Shown: positions 52,506 to 62,153, counted from the stretch's first letter. The stretch is DNA of 64,000 bases from Streptomyces nigrescens (GCA_024349765.1 AP026073.1:1364001-1428000); one strand, 5' to 3'. The notes: generated from the letters alone by a model not told the origin. Numbers and translations: made by a program.

Positions 52506-55500
52506 ATGGCACTACCCGCTCCGCAGGGACGGCGGAGCAGCACGTTCGGCCGGCTGCTGAGACACGGGTTCACCGACCCCTCGGCGGCCGGGGAACTGCT
52601 CGACGCCCCCGAACTGGCAGCCGTCCGTGACGACTCGGTCCTCCTGGAGGCGTTCGGCGGCACCGCCGACCCGGACCTGGCCCTGCGGGGTCTGGTCCGG
52701 CTGGTGGAGGCGCTGCCGGAGGACGAGCAGCAGGCGCTGCTGAGCACCCTCGTCGCCGCGAAACCGCTGCGCGACCGGCTGCTGGGCGTGCTGGGCGCCT
52801 CCGAGGCGCTCGCCGACCACCTCGTTCGCCACCCCGGCGACTGGCGGTCGCTGGTCACCTACGAGTCCGCCGATCTGCACCCGACCACCCCCGAGTTCGA
52901 GCAGGCGCTCGCCGAGGGCATCTGGGGCGAGCAGGGCGCCGACCGGCCCCGCGCCGACGCGCTGCGCGCCGCCTACCGCCGGGCCCTCCTCGGCATCGCC
53001 GCCCGCGACGTGTGCGGCACGACCGACGTCGCCGAGGCCGCGGCGGAACTCGCCGACCTGGCCACCGCCACCGTCCGCGCCGCCCTGCAGATCTCCTACG
53101 AAGAGGCGCCCGGCGACGCCGCGGTGTGCCGGCTGGCCGTCATCGGCATGGGCAAGTGCGGCGGCCGGGAGCTGAACTACGTCTCCGACGTCGACGTCAT
53201 CTTCGTCGCCGAGGCCAAGGACGGCGTCGACGAGGCCAAGGCACTGCAGGCCGCGACCCGGATCGCCGCCCGGATGATGCGGCTGTGCTCGGACAACACC
53301 GTCGAGGGCACGATCTGGCCGGTCGACGCCAACCTGCGCCCCGAGGGCCGCAACGGCCCGCTGGTGCGCACCCTCAGCAGCCACCTCGCCTACTACCAGC
53401 GCTGGGCCAAGACCTGGGAGTTCCAGGCCCTGCTCAAGGCCCGCCCGATGGCCGGCGACCTCGGCCTGGGCCAGGAGTACGTCGACGCGCTCGCCCCGAT
53501 GGTGTGGGAGGTGGCCGAGCGGGACAACTTCGTCTCCGACGTCCGCCAGATGCGCCGCCGGGTCGTCGAGAACATCCCCGCGGCGCAGGTCGAACGCGAA
53601 CTCAAGCTCGGCCCCGGCGGTCTGCGCGACGTCGAATTCGCCGTCCAGCTCCTGCAGTTGGTGCACGGCCGCAGCGACGCCACCCTCCGCAGCGCCACCA
53701 CCCTGGACGCCCTGGCCGCGCTCGCGGCCGGCGGCTACGTGGGACGTCAGGACGCCGCCGCCCTGGACGCCGCCTACCGCTTCCTGCGCACCCTCGAACA
53801 CCGCATCCAGCTGATCCGCCTGCGCCGCACCCACCTGATGCCCGAGGACGAGGCCGAACTGCGCCGCCTGGCACGGTCGTTGGGACTGCGGACCGAGCCG
53901 GTTGACACCCTCCGCAGGGAGTGGAGGTGGCACGCCAGGGAAGTGCGCCGACTGCATGAGAAGCTCTTCTACCGCCCCCTGCTCGATGCCGTCGCCCATC
54001 TGGAGCCCGGCGAGGCCCGGCTGTCGGCCAAGGCCGCCGGTCACCGCCTCGAAGCGCTCGGCTACGCCGACCCGGTGGCCGCGCTGCGCCACCTGGAGGC
54101 GCTGGCGTCCGGCGTGACCCGCAAGGCCGCCATCCAGCGGACCCTGCTCCCGGTGCTGCTCGCCTGGTTCGCGGACTCCGCCGACCCGGACGCCGGACTG
54201 CTCAACTTCCGCAAGGTCTCCGACGCGCTCGGCAAGACCCCCTGGTACCTCCGGCTGCTGCGCGACGAGGGCGCGGCCGCCGAGAACCTCGCCCGGGTGC
54301 TGTCGGCCGGCCGGCTCGCCCCCGACCTGCTCCTGCGCGCCCCCGAGGCGGTCGCCCTGCTCGGCGCCCCCGACGGCCTGCAGTCACGGAGCCGCGCCGC
54401 CCTGGAACAGGAGGTGCTGGCCGCGGTCGGCCGCGCGGACGGTGCGGAGGCGGCGGTCGCGGCGGCCCGCGGGGTGCGCCGCCGGGAGATGTTCCGCACC
54501 GCCGCGTCCGACGTGATCGGCGCGTACGGCACGGAGTTCAGCCCCGCCGACACCGACCACGGCCACTCCGTCGACGCGGTCGGCTCCGCGCTCTCCGACC
54601 TCAACGCCGCCACCCTCGCCGGTGCGCTGCGCGCCGCGGTCCGCGCGCAGTGGGGCGACACCCTGCCCACCCGTTTCGCGGTGATCGGCATGGGCCGCTT
54701 CGGCGGCCACGAGCTGAGCTACGGCTCGGACGCCGACGTCCTCTTCGTCCACGAACCCCGCGAGGGCGCCGACGAACAGGAGGCCGCCAAGGCCGCCCAC
54801 GCGGTCGCCAACGAAATGCGCCGGCTGCTCCAACTCCCGTCCTCCGACCCGCCGTTGCTCATCGACGCGGACCTCCGCCCGGAGGGCCGCAGCGGCCCGC
54901 TGGTGCGCACCCTCGCCTCGTACGCGGCGTACTACCGGCGCTGGTCGCTGGTGTGGGAGGCCCAGGCACTGCTGCGCGCCGAACCGGTCGCCGGCGACGC
55001 CGACCTCGGGGAGCGGTTCATCGAGCTGGTCGACCCGCTGCGCTACCCGGCCGAGGGCCTGGGCGACGAGGCGGTGCGCGAGATCCGCAAGCTCAAGGCC
55101 CGGATGGAGTCCGAACGGCTGCCCCGCGGCGCGGACCCGACCACCCACGCCAAGCTGGGCCGCGGCGGCCTGAGCGACGTCGAGTGGACCGTCCAGCTGC
55201 TCCAGATGCAGCACGGCTGGGAGATCCCCGGCCTGCGCACCACCCGCACCCGCGAGGCGCTGTCCGCCGCACACGCGGCCGGGCTGATCGCCACCGAGGA
55301 CGCCCAGATACTGGACGAGGCGTGGGTGCTGGCGGCGCGGGTCCGCAACGCGGTGATGCTCGTCCGCGGCCGTCCCGGCGACACGTTCCCGGTCGACGGC
55401 CGGGAACTGGCCGCGGTCGGCCGCTACCTCGGCTACGAGGACGGCCTCAGCCGCCGCCCCTCCGAAAACAGCCGCGGCAACGAGGCCTCCGGCCGCAGCG

Positions 55501-55577
55501 GCGAGATGATCGACGACTACCGCCGGATCACACGACGGGCGCGCAGCGTCGTCGAGCGCGTGTTTTATGGCGCCTGA
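52506..55577 (+). CDS. glnE: glutamine synthetase adenylyltransferase/adenylyl-removing enzyme
   Basis: Bifunctional regulator of glutamine synthetase, 1023 residues. Two nucleotidyltransferase domains are evident: the N-terminal removing domain with ELNYVSDVDVIF (E222-D230) and the C-terminal adenylylating domain with HELSYGSDADVLF (E736-D744). Each is followed by a LRPEGR(N/S)GPLVRTL block and a helical domain (LGPGGLRDVEFAVQLLQL; LGRGGLSDVEWTVQLLQM). Near the C-terminus an insert of about 15 residues (LSRRPSENSRGNEASG) interrupts the usual Y-x(2)-G-x-SGEM stretch. It follows glnA2 by 27 bases, likely one operon. The target is the main GlnA encoded elsewhere. Confidence 0.95.
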   Translation: MALPAPQGRRSSTFGRLLRHGFTDPSAAGELLDAPELAAVRDDSVLLEAFGGTADPDLALRGLVRLVEALPEDEQQALLSTLVAAKPLRDRLLGVLGASEALADHLVRHPGDWRSLVTYESADLHPTTPEFEQALAEGIWGEQGADRPRADALRAAYRRALLGIAARDVCGTTDVAEAAAELADLATATVRAALQISYEEAPGDAAVCRLAVIGMGKCGGRELNYVSDVDVIFVAEAKDGVDEAKALQAATRIAARMMRLCSDNTVEGTIWPVDANLRPEGRNGPLVRTLSSHLAYYQRWAKTWEFQALLKARPMAGDLGLGQEYVDALAPMVWEVAERDNFVSDVRQMRRRVVENIPAAQVERELKLGPGGLRDVEFAVQLLQLVHGRSDATLRSATTLDALAALAAGGYVGRQDAAALDAAYRFLRTLEHRIQLIRLRRTHLMPEDEAELRRLARSLGLRTEPVDTLRREWRWHAREVRRLHEKLFYRPLLDAVAHLEPGEARLSAKAAGHRLEALGYADPVAALRHLEALASGVTRKAAIQRTLLPVLLAWFADSADPDAGLLNFRKVSDALGKTPWYLRLLRDEGAAAENLARVLSAGRLAPDLLLRAPEAVALLGAPDGLQSRSRAALEQEVLAAVGRADGAEAAVAAARGVRRREMFRTAASDVIGAYGTEFSPADTDHGHSVDAVGSALSDLNAATLAGALRAAVRAQWGDTLPTRFAVIGMGRFGGHELSYGSDADVLFVHEPREGADEQEAAKAAHAVANEMRRLLQLPSSDPPLLIDADLRPEGRSGPLVRTLASYAAYYRRWSLVWEAQALLRAEPVAGDADLGERFIELVDPLRYPAEGLGDEAVREIRKLKARMESERLPRGADPTTHAKLGRGGLSDVEWTVQLLQMQHGWEIPGLRTTRTREALSAAHAAGLIATEDAQILDEAWVLAARVRNAVMLVRGRPGDTFPVDGRELAAVGRYLGYEDGLSRRPSENSRGNEASGRSGEMIDDYRRITRRARSVVERVFYGA

Positions 55578-55587
55578 CCACGCTTTA

Positions 55588-56030
55588 CGGTGCCTCCCAC
55601 GTACCCGTCTGTCCCGCCGCGGTTGTTCTCGCCGTTGCGCCTGCGGCGGGCTGGGTGGTTTGTGGGTGCGGTGACGGGCCTCCGGGGCCGGTTGTGTGGA
55701 CTGCTGACGCTTTACGTCCACACAACCGGCCCCTCCGGCCCGTCCCCTCCCGTGAGAGGGAAAGTTAAAGCCGGTGGGGGTGCAGGTAATGCCCACGAGC
55801 GTGCGGGCAACGGATGACGCCCGCCCCCAACCAGCTTCGAAACTCCCACTCACGGGAGGGGCTGGACCGGAGGACGAAGTCTGGAGGGCCGGCACCGCAC
55901 CCGACAACACCACGCCCGCCGCCAGGCGCAACGGCGACCAAGCCCCGCGGCGGGAGAGACGGGTACGTGCGGGGCGCCGCAAAGCGCGCAACGGCGAGCA
56001 AGACCCGCGGCGGGTCAGACGGCCACGTGG
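55588..56030. repeat. mosaic palindromic repeat family, copy D (full length)
   Basis: Fills the gap between the convergent glnE and PAP2 genes and supplies the last codons of the latter. Begins TGCCTCCCACGTACCCGTC and carries the invariant core at 55692-55725. A GCCCGTCCCCTCCCGTGAGA hairpin and a GGGGCTGGACCGGAGGACG block follow. It ends with two modules containing GGGTACGTGCGGGGC and CGGCCACGTGGGG. It is the inverse of copy C at 38082. No gene is visible inside. Confidence 0.85.
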
Positions 56031-56848
56031 GGGGTCAGCCGATGCGGCAACGTGCCGAACCACACGCAAGCCAGGCCGAAGCCGAAGGCCAGGCAGAGGA
56101 CGCCGCCCAGGGCGTCCAGCCAGAAGTGGTTGGCCGTGGAGACGATGACCAGCAGCGTCGTGCTGGGGTAGAGAAGCCCCAGCGCCTTGGCCCACACCGG
56201 CTTCGCCAGCATGGCGATCGTGATGCCGCACCACAGCGACCAGCCGATGTGCATCGACGGCATCGCCGCGTACTGGTTGGACATCGAGGCGAGGTTGCCG
56301 GACGCCATCGAGCCCCAGGTGCCGTGGTCGATGAGGGTGTCGATGAAGCCGCCGTCCGGCATCAGCCGGGGCGGCGCCAGCGGATAGAAGTAGTAGCCGA
56401 CCAGTGCGACGCCGGTGGTGGCGAACAGGGCCAGCCGGGCGGCGGCGTACCGGCCCGGGTGCCAGCGGTACAGCCAGATCAGCACCCCGATCGTCACGAT
56501 GAAGTGCAGCGTCGCGTAGTAGTAGTTCATCGACACGATCAGCCAGGTCACCGAGTTCACCGCATGGTTGACGGTGTGCTCGACGGCGATGCCGAGGGAG
56601 TGCTCGGCCTGCCAGATCCAGTCCGCGTTCCGCAGCGCCTTCGCCTTCTGTTCCGGCACCGCGTTGCGGATCATCGAGTAGATCCAGTAGCTGACCGCGA
56701 TCAGCAGGATCTCGAACCAGAGCCGGGGTGCGCGGGGGGTACGCAAACGGGCCAGTCGGCCCTCTTCCACGGGCGGGTCCGCTCGGTCCCCCTTGGGTGG
56801 CGGGGTGGTCGGCAGGCCGTCCAGAGTCCTCGTCAGCGCATCACCCAT
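56015..56848 (-). CDS. PAP2-family phosphatase (inositol phosphorylceramide synthase-like)
   Basis: Polytopic membrane phosphatase of 277 residues. Phosphatase motifs: YFYPLAPPRLMPD (first), MPSMHIGWSLW (second, His) and STANHFWLDALGG (third, His-Asp). Six helices surround them, the first at FEILLIAVSYWIYSMI. Similar Streptomyces proteins are grouped with AUR1/IPC synthases and lipid phosphate phosphatases. The final residues (PHVAV) are encoded by the edge of repeat copy D. Confidence 0.9.
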   Translation of the reverse strand: MGDALTRTLDGLPTTPPPKGDRADPPVEEGRLARLRTPRAPRLWFEILLIAVSYWIYSMIRNAVPEQKAKALRNADWIWQAEHSLGIAVEHTVNHAVNSVTWLIVSMNYYYATLHFIVTIGVLIWLYRWHPGRYAAARLALFATTGVALVGYYFYPLAPPRLMPDGGFIDTLIDHGTWGSMASGNLASMSNQYAAMPSMHIGWSLWCGITIAMLAKPVWAKALGLLYPSTTLLVIVSTANHFWLDALGGVLCLAFGFGLACVWFGTLPHRLTPHVAV

Positions 56849-57002
56849 AGGCAGACAGTCTGCCAGAAAGGGGCGTGTCGCCGATCATCCTTCGGTCGGG
56901 TATTCGACCCGTCGTATGGCACTTGAGACGGACGCGCGGCCCCGGCGGTTCTCAGGGGCGGACCCTGAGAAGGTCCCTCGGGGAGGGCCCGGAGACGGTC
57001 CG

Positions 57003-58052
57003 TCAGGTGGCCCGGAGCGGCTTGGGGATCCGGGCCGTCTTCGGGACCGAGGCGGTCGAGCCGCGGACCACCAGCTCGGGGTGGAAGACGAACTCGCTGT
57101 GCGGCGCCGGGGTGCCGCCGACCTCCTCCAGCAGTGCCCGCACCGCCGCCTGCCCCATGGCCGTCACCGGCTGCCGGATCGTGGTCAGCGGCGGATCGGT
57201 GAAGGCGATCAGCGGGGAGTCGTCGAAACCGACCACCGAGATGTCGCGCGGCACGTCCAGCCCGCGCTGCCGGGCCGCCCGGATCGCACCGAGCGCCATC
57301 ATGTCGCTGGCGCAGACGATGGCGGTCGCGCCCCGCTCGATCAGCGCGCTCGCCGCGGCCTGCCCGCCCTCCAGGGTGTAGAGGGAGTGCTGGATGTACG
57401 GCGCCGCCTCGGCCGGGCCGATGTCCAGCCGCTCCTGCATGGCCCGGACGAAGCCCTCGATCTTCCGCTGGACGGGCACGAAGCGCTTGGGACCGAGCGC
57501 CAGCCCGATCCGCCGGTGGCCCAGCGCGGCGAGGTGGGTGACGGCCAGGTCCACCGCGGCCCGGTCGTCGGGGGAGACGAACGGCGCCTGCACCTGGTCC
57601 GAGAAGCCGTTGATCAGGACGAACGGCACGCCCTGGCCGCGCAGCTGCTCGTAGCGCTGCATGTCGGCGGAGGTGTCGGCGTGCAGCCCGGAGACGAAGA
57701 TGATGCCGGCCACCCCGCGGTCGACCAGCATCTCGGTCAGCTCGTCCTCCGTCGAGCCGCCCGGGGTCTGTGTCGCGAGCACCGGGGTGTAGCCCTGGCG
57801 GGTCAGCGCCTGCCCGATGACCTGGGCGAACGCCGGGAAGATCGGGTTCTCCAGCTCGGGGGTGATCAGCCCGACCAGGCCCGCGCTGCGCTGCCGCAGC
57901 CGCACCGGGCGTTCGTAGCCCAGCACGTCGAGGGCGGCCAGCACGGACTGGCGGGTGGTGGCGGAGACGCCGGGCTTCCCGTTGAGAACCCGGCTGACGG
58001 TGGCCTCGCTGACACCCGCCTGCGCTGCGATGTCTGCCAGCCGGGCGGTCAT
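57003..58052 (-). CDS. malR: LacI-family maltose regulator
   Basis: Repressor of 349 residues. The helix-turn-helix is RLADIAAQAGVSEATVSRVLNGKPGVS. The periplasmic-binding-protein-like domain includes GLVGLITPELENPIFPAFAQVIG, ASDMMALGAIRAARQRGLDVPRDISVVGFDD and LTTIRQPVTAMGQAAV. Divergent from malEFG via the alpha-glucosidase gene, as in S. coelicolor, where MalR represses malEFG and is released by maltose or maltotriose. The probable operator is at 59853-59873. Confidence 0.93.
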   Translation of the reverse strand: MTARLADIAAQAGVSEATVSRVLNGKPGVSATTRQSVLAALDVLGYERPVRLRQRSAGLVGLITPELENPIFPAFAQVIGQALTRQGYTPVLATQTPGGSTEDELTEMLVDRGVAGIIFVSGLHADTSADMQRYEQLRGQGVPFVLINGFSDQVQAPFVSPDDRAAVDLAVTHLAALGHRRIGLALGPKRFVPVQRKIEGFVRAMQERLDIGPAEAAPYIQHSLYTLEGGQAAASALIERGATAIVCASDMMALGAIRAARQRGLDVPRDISVVGFDDSPLIAFTDPPLTTIRQPVTAMGQAAVRALLEEVGGTPAPHSEFVFHPELVVRGSTASVPKTARIPKPLRAT

Positions 58053-58076
58053 GGGTGGGACCTTACCGTCCGGCTG

Positions 58077-59696
58077 TCAGATTGCCCACCAGGTGCAGCT
58101 GTCACCGGGCAGTGCGGCCGTCGTGCCGTTGACGGCCACCGGGGCGCTGGACAGCAGCGGATCGCCCGGCAGCGGGACGTCGACCTCGTGACCGAGGGTG
58201 TTCACGGTGCACACCATGCCGGGGCGGGCGATCGCGAGCACCCCGTCGGGGGCGGGCTGCCAGCTCATCCGCCCGTCGCCCAGGCCCGGCAGCTCCCGCC
58301 GCAGGGCGAGCGCGGTGCGGTAGAGCTCCAGGGTGGAGGACGGGTCGCCGGTCTGGGCGGCGACGGTCAGGGCGTGCCAGTCGGCGGGCTGCGGCAGCCA
58401 GCTGCCGCCCGGCCCGAAGCCGTACGGCGGGGCCTCGCCGGACCAGGGGAGCGGGACCCGGCAGCCGTCCCGGAAGCCGTCCTGGCCGCTGGTCCCGGAG
58501 GCGCGGCCGCGGAAGAACGCCGGGTCCTGCCGTGCCTCGTCGGGCAGGTCGGTGACCTCGGGCAGGCCCAGTTCCTCGCCCTGGTAGAGGTACGCGGAGC
58601 CGGGCAGGGCCAGCATCAGCAGGGTGGCGGCGCGGGCCCGCGGGAGGCCGCCGCCGAGCCGGGTGGTGTGCCGGACCACGTCGTGGTTGGAGAGCACCCA
58701 GGTCGTGGGGGCACCGACCGACGTGGTGGCGGCGAGCGAGGCGTCGATGACCCGGCGCAGCGCGTCGGCCCGCCAAGGGGTGTTCAGGAACTGGAAGTTG
58801 AACGCCTGGTGCAGTTCGTCGGGGCGGACGTAGAGTGCCAGCCGCTCGGGGGTGGGGGCCCAGGCCTCGGCGACGCCGATCACCTGCTTGCCGTGGTCCG
58901 CGCCGTATCCGTCCAGCAGCCGGCGCCAGGTGCGGTGGATGGTGTGCACGCCGTCCTGGTCGAAGAACGGCAGGACCTGGTTGCCGATCAGCTTGGCCTG
59001 CTGGCCGTGGCCGATGTCGGGCAGGCCGGGTGCCTTGACCATGCCGTGCGCGACGTCGACCCGGAAGCCGTCCACGCCGAGGTCGAGCCAGAAGCGCAGG
59101 ATGGCCTCGAATTCGGCGTGCACGTCCGGGTTGTCCCAGTCCAGATCGGGCTGTTCCGGGGCGAAGAGGTGCAGGTACCAGTCGCCGCGGTCGGTGCGGG
59201 TCCAGGCCGGGCCGCCGAAGACCGACTCCCAGTCGTTGGGCGGGAGTTCGCCGTGCTCGCCGCGGCCGGCGCGGAAGACGTACCGCTGCCGGGCGAGCCC
59301 GGGGTCGCGGAACCAGGGGTGCCGGTCGGAGGTGTGGTTGGGGACGACGTCGACGATCACCCGCAGGCCGAGGTCGTGGGCGGTGCGGATCAGGTCGTCG
59401 GCGTCCTGGAGGGTGCCGAAGAGCGGGTCGACGGCGCGGTAGTCGGCGACGTCGTAGCCCCCGTCGGCCTGCGGCGAGGCGTAGAACGGCGTGAGCCAGA
59501 CGGCGTCCACGCCGAGGTCCTTGAGGTACGGCAGCCGCGCGCGGGCCCCGCGCAGATCGCCGATGCCGTCGCCGTCGCTGTCGGCGAAGGAGCGCACGTA
59601 GATCTGGTAGATGACGGCGTCGCGCCACCACCCCGGACCTCGGCCCGGTCCGGGCACCTGGGGGGCGGGGCTGGGGGAAGTGAGCTCCTGGGTCAT
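58077..59696 (-). CDS. aglA: GH13 alpha-glucosidase
   Basis: Exo-alpha-1,4-glucosidase of glycoside hydrolase family 13, 539 residues. Region I is DVVPNHTSD; the nucleophile is D214 in GFRVDVAHG, the acid/base E277 in GVAEAW and the transition-state stabiliser D339 in VLSNHDVVRH. There is no signal peptide, so it is cytoplasmic and acts on imported maltose or malto-oligosaccharides. ATG 59696 opens TQELTSPSPAPQ. It is divergent from malE across a 247-bp control region. Gene name taken from the syntenic S. coelicolor aglA. Confidence 0.92.
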   Translation of the reverse strand: MTQELTSPSPAPQVPGPGRGPGWWRDAVIYQIYVRSFADSDGDGIGDLRGARARLPYLKDLGVDAVWLTPFYASPQADGGYDVADYRAVDPLFGTLQDADDLIRTAHDLGLRVIVDVVPNHTSDRHPWFRDPGLARQRYVFRAGRGEHGELPPNDWESVFGGPAWTRTDRGDWYLHLFAPEQPDLDWDNPDVHAEFEAILRFWLDLGVDGFRVDVAHGMVKAPGLPDIGHGQQAKLIGNQVLPFFDQDGVHTIHRTWRRLLDGYGADHGKQVIGVAEAWAPTPERLALYVRPDELHQAFNFQFLNTPWRADALRRVIDASLAATTSVGAPTTWVLSNHDVVRHTTRLGGGLPRARAATLLMLALPGSAYLYQGEELGLPEVTDLPDEARQDPAFFRGRASGTSGQDGFRDGCRVPLPWSGEAPPYGFGPGGSWLPQPADWHALTVAAQTGDPSSTLELYRTALALRRELPGLGDGRMSWQPAPDGVLAIARPGMVCTVNTLGHEVDVPLPGDPLLSSAPVAVNGTTAALPGDSCTWWAI

Positions 59697-59852
59697 CTGC
59701 CGTCCCTGTCGAGGTGAAGAGTCATGAGAGGCGGGGCCGCGAGGCATGGTGTGCCTTCACGGAGTCAACGCTCGGGCGGTCGCCGGGTGACGGTGCCGCA
59801 GGCCCCTCCAGGGTCTCTTTCCGGACATCCCGTTGCAATACCTTCCAGCAGT

Positions 59853-59873
59853 CTTGCAGCAATTTGCCGCAAG
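59853..59873. promoter_or_regulatory. MalR operator in the mal control region
   Basis: CTTGCaGCAA and TTGCcGCAAG halves meet in a 21-bp near palindrome (CTTGC-N11-GCAAG), matching the LacI-type MalR site of Streptomyces. It lies 71 bp before malE and 157 bp before the divergent alpha-glucosidase start. Confidence 0.75.
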
Positions 59874-59943
59874 GTCTTTCGGTTTGTTTGCAGCGCTGTT
59901 ACGTTCCTGACCGCCATCTGAGGCATTTCCCTAAGGAGTTCAC

Positions 59944-61221
59944 ATGCGGCGTGGCATACGGGGCGCGATCGCCACCGCGCTGGTAGCGGGCCTGGCACTG
60001 GCGGCGACGGCGTGCGGCGGGGGTGACGACGGAGGAAACACGGACAGCAGCGGCGAACTGTCGGGAACCGTTACCTACTGGGACACCTCCAACGACACCG
60101 AGAAGGCGACCTACCGCAAGCTTGCCGAGGGCTTCCAGAAGGAACACCCCAAGGTCCACGTCAACTATGTGAACGTCCCCTTCGGCGACGCCAACGCCAA
60201 GTTCAAGAACGCGGCCGGCGGCAACTCCGGCGCCCCCGACGTGATGCGCACCGAGGTCGCCTGGACCGCGGACTTCGCCAACCTCGGCTACCTCGCCCCG
60301 CTCGACGGCACCCCCGCCCTCGACAAGACCGACGACTACCTCCCCCAGGCCGTCGGCTCCACCAAGTTCAAGGGCAAGACCTACGCCGCACCCCAGGTCA
60401 TCGACACCCTGGGCCTCTTCTACAACAAGAAGCTCCTCAAGGACGCCGGCGTAGAGGTCCCCAAGTCCTTCGCCGACCTGGCCGCCGCCGCCAAGAAGAT
60501 CAAGGCCAAGACCGGCGCCACCGCCCTCTACCTGCGCGGTGACGACCCCTACTGGTTCCTGCCCTACCTCTACGGCGAGGGCGGCAACATGGTCGACGCC
60601 CGCGACAAGATCGTCCAGATCGACGACGGCGCCGGCGTCAAGGCGTTCAAGACCCTCAAGGACCTGGTCGACTCCAAGGCCGCCGTCACCGACGCAACCG
60701 ACGGCCAGGAGAACCAGCTCAAGGCCCTCAAGGACGGCACCGTCGCGATGGCGATCGACGGCCCCTGGGACATCGAGGCCGCCCGCGCCGGCAAGGCCTT
60801 CAAGGACAAGGAGAACCTCGGCGTCGCCCCCGTCCCGGCCGGCAGCGCCGCCCAGGGCTCCCCGCAGGGCGGCTGGAACCTCTCCGTCTACGCCGGCAGC
60901 AAGAACCTCCGCGCCGCCTACGCCTTCGTCAAGTACATGAGCTCCGCCAAGGTCCAGCAGCAGACCACCGAGCAGCTCAGCCTGCTGCCCACCCGCAGGT
61001 CCGTATACGACGTCCCGGCCGTCAAGAAGAACGAGATGGTGAAGTTCTTCAAGCCCGCCGTCGACGGCGCCGTCCAGCGCCCCTGGATCGCCGAGGGCAA
61101 CTCCCTCTTCGAGCCGATCAAGGTCCAGATGAACAAGGTGCTCACCGGCTCCGCCACGCCCGAGCAGGCCGCCAAGGCGACCGGCGACGCCTACCGGAAG
61201 CTGCTCAAGGACTACAAGTGA
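59944..61221 (+). CDS. malE: maltose/maltodextrin-binding lipoprotein
   Basis: Substrate-binding lipoprotein of 425 residues with lipobox LAATAC (ATALVAGLALAATACGGG). Mature part begins GTVTYWDTSNDTEKATYRKLAEGFQKEHPKV. Family blocks include YAAPQVIDTLGLFYNKKLL, YWFLPYLYGEGGNMVD and AIDGPWDIEAA. The C-terminus has SSAKVQQQTTEQLSLLPTRRSVYD. It is first in malEFG and is coupled to malF by a GTGA overlap. The operon lacks its own ATPase; MsiK normally serves. Confidence 0.94.
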   Translation: MRRGIRGAIATALVAGLALAATACGGGDDGGNTDSSGELSGTVTYWDTSNDTEKATYRKLAEGFQKEHPKVHVNYVNVPFGDANAKFKNAAGGNSGAPDVMRTEVAWTADFANLGYLAPLDGTPALDKTDDYLPQAVGSTKFKGKTYAAPQVIDTLGLFYNKKLLKDAGVEVPKSFADLAAAAKKIKAKTGATALYLRGDDPYWFLPYLYGEGGNMVDARDKIVQIDDGAGVKAFKTLKDLVDSKAAVTDATDGQENQLKALKDGTVAMAIDGPWDIEAARAGKAFKDKENLGVAPVPAGSAAQGSPQGGWNLSVYAGSKNLRAAYAFVKYMSSAKVQQQTTEQLSLLPTRRSVYDVPAVKKNEMVKFFKPAVDGAVQRPWIAEGNSLFEPIKVQMNKVLTGSATPEQAAKATGDAYRKLLKDYK

Positions 61222-62153
61222 CCGTTGCTGTACGGGTGCGCCGGGCCTTCGGCACCCACTGGTACGCATGGACGATGGTCGCCCCGGTCGTGCTCGTCAT
61301 CGGGGTGATCATCGGCTATCCGCTGGCCCGCGGCGTCTTCCTCTCGCTCACCGACGCCAACGAGGCCAACGTCGAGCGGAACATCGGCGTCAACCACATC
61401 CCCGCCACCTACAAGTTCACCGGCCTGGACAACTACAAGGCGGTGCTCTCCGACGGCGTCTTCTGGGACCGCCTCGGCTGGACCGTCGTGTGGACCGTCG
61501 CCTGCGTCGGCCTCACCTTCCTCCTCGGCCTCACGCTGGCCACCATGCTCAACCGGAAACTGCGCGGCCGCACCTTCTACCGCCTCGCGCTGATCCTGCC
61601 CTGGGCCATCCCCGCGTTCATCTCCGTCTTCACCTGGCGGATGCTCTACAACGAGAAGAGCGGCATCCTCAACAAGCTGCTGGCCGGCGGCGGTATCGAC
61701 GCCGTGCCCTGGCTCAACGACCCCACCTGGGCCAAGCTCTCGGTCGTCGCCGTCAACGTCTGGCTCGGCGTGCCCTTCATGCTCGTCGCGCTGCTCGGCG
61801 GCCTGACCTCCATCCCCGCCGAGCTCTACGAGGCCGCGGAGATGGACGGCGCGAACGCCTGGCAGCGGTTCCGCAACATCACCGTTCCCGGACTGCGCGC
61901 CGTCAGCAGCACCGTGATCCTGCTCTCCACCATCTGGACCTTCAACATGTTCCCGGTGATCTTCCTGCTGACCCGGGGCGGCCCCGGCGACGCCACCGAG
62001 ATCCTGGTGACCTACGCCTACCGGCTCTCCTTCGCCGACAGCCCGCGCAACTTCTCCGAGTCCGCGGCCTGGGGCGTCCTGATCCTGCTCATGCTCTCCG
62101 TCGTCGCGGTCGTCTACCGCCGGGCGCTGCGCAAGCAGGGAGAGGTGTGGTGA
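61218..62153 (+). CDS. malF: maltose ABC permease MalF
   Basis: Membrane permease of 311 residues. First helix YAWTMVAPVVLVIGVIIGYPLA; a large periplasmic loop has ATYKFTGLDNYKAVL. The EAA loop is YEAAEMDGANAWQRFRNITVPGLRAV. Start is a GTG overlapping the malE stop (GTGA). It should pair with MalG. Confidence 0.94.
   Translation: MTVAVRVRRAFGTHWYAWTMVAPVVLVIGVIIGYPLARGVFLSLTDANEANVERNIGVNHIPATYKFTGLDNYKAVLSDGVFWDRLGWTVVWTVACVGLTFLLGLTLATMLNRKLRGRTFYRLALILPWAIPAFISVFTWRMLYNEKSGILNKLLAGGGIDAVPWLNDPTWAKLSVVAVNVWLGVPFMLVALLGGLTSIPAELYEAAEMDGANAWQRFRNITVPGLRAVSSTVILLSTIWTFNMFPVIFLLTRGGPGDATEILVTYAYRLSFADSPRNFSESAAWGVLILLMLSVVAVVYRRALRKQGEVW

Noticed and set aside
56849-57002. Terminator or regulatory site between PAP2 and malR
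   Set aside because: Short CTCAGGG/CCCTGAG complementarity exists but is too weak and common in this GC-rich DNA to call.
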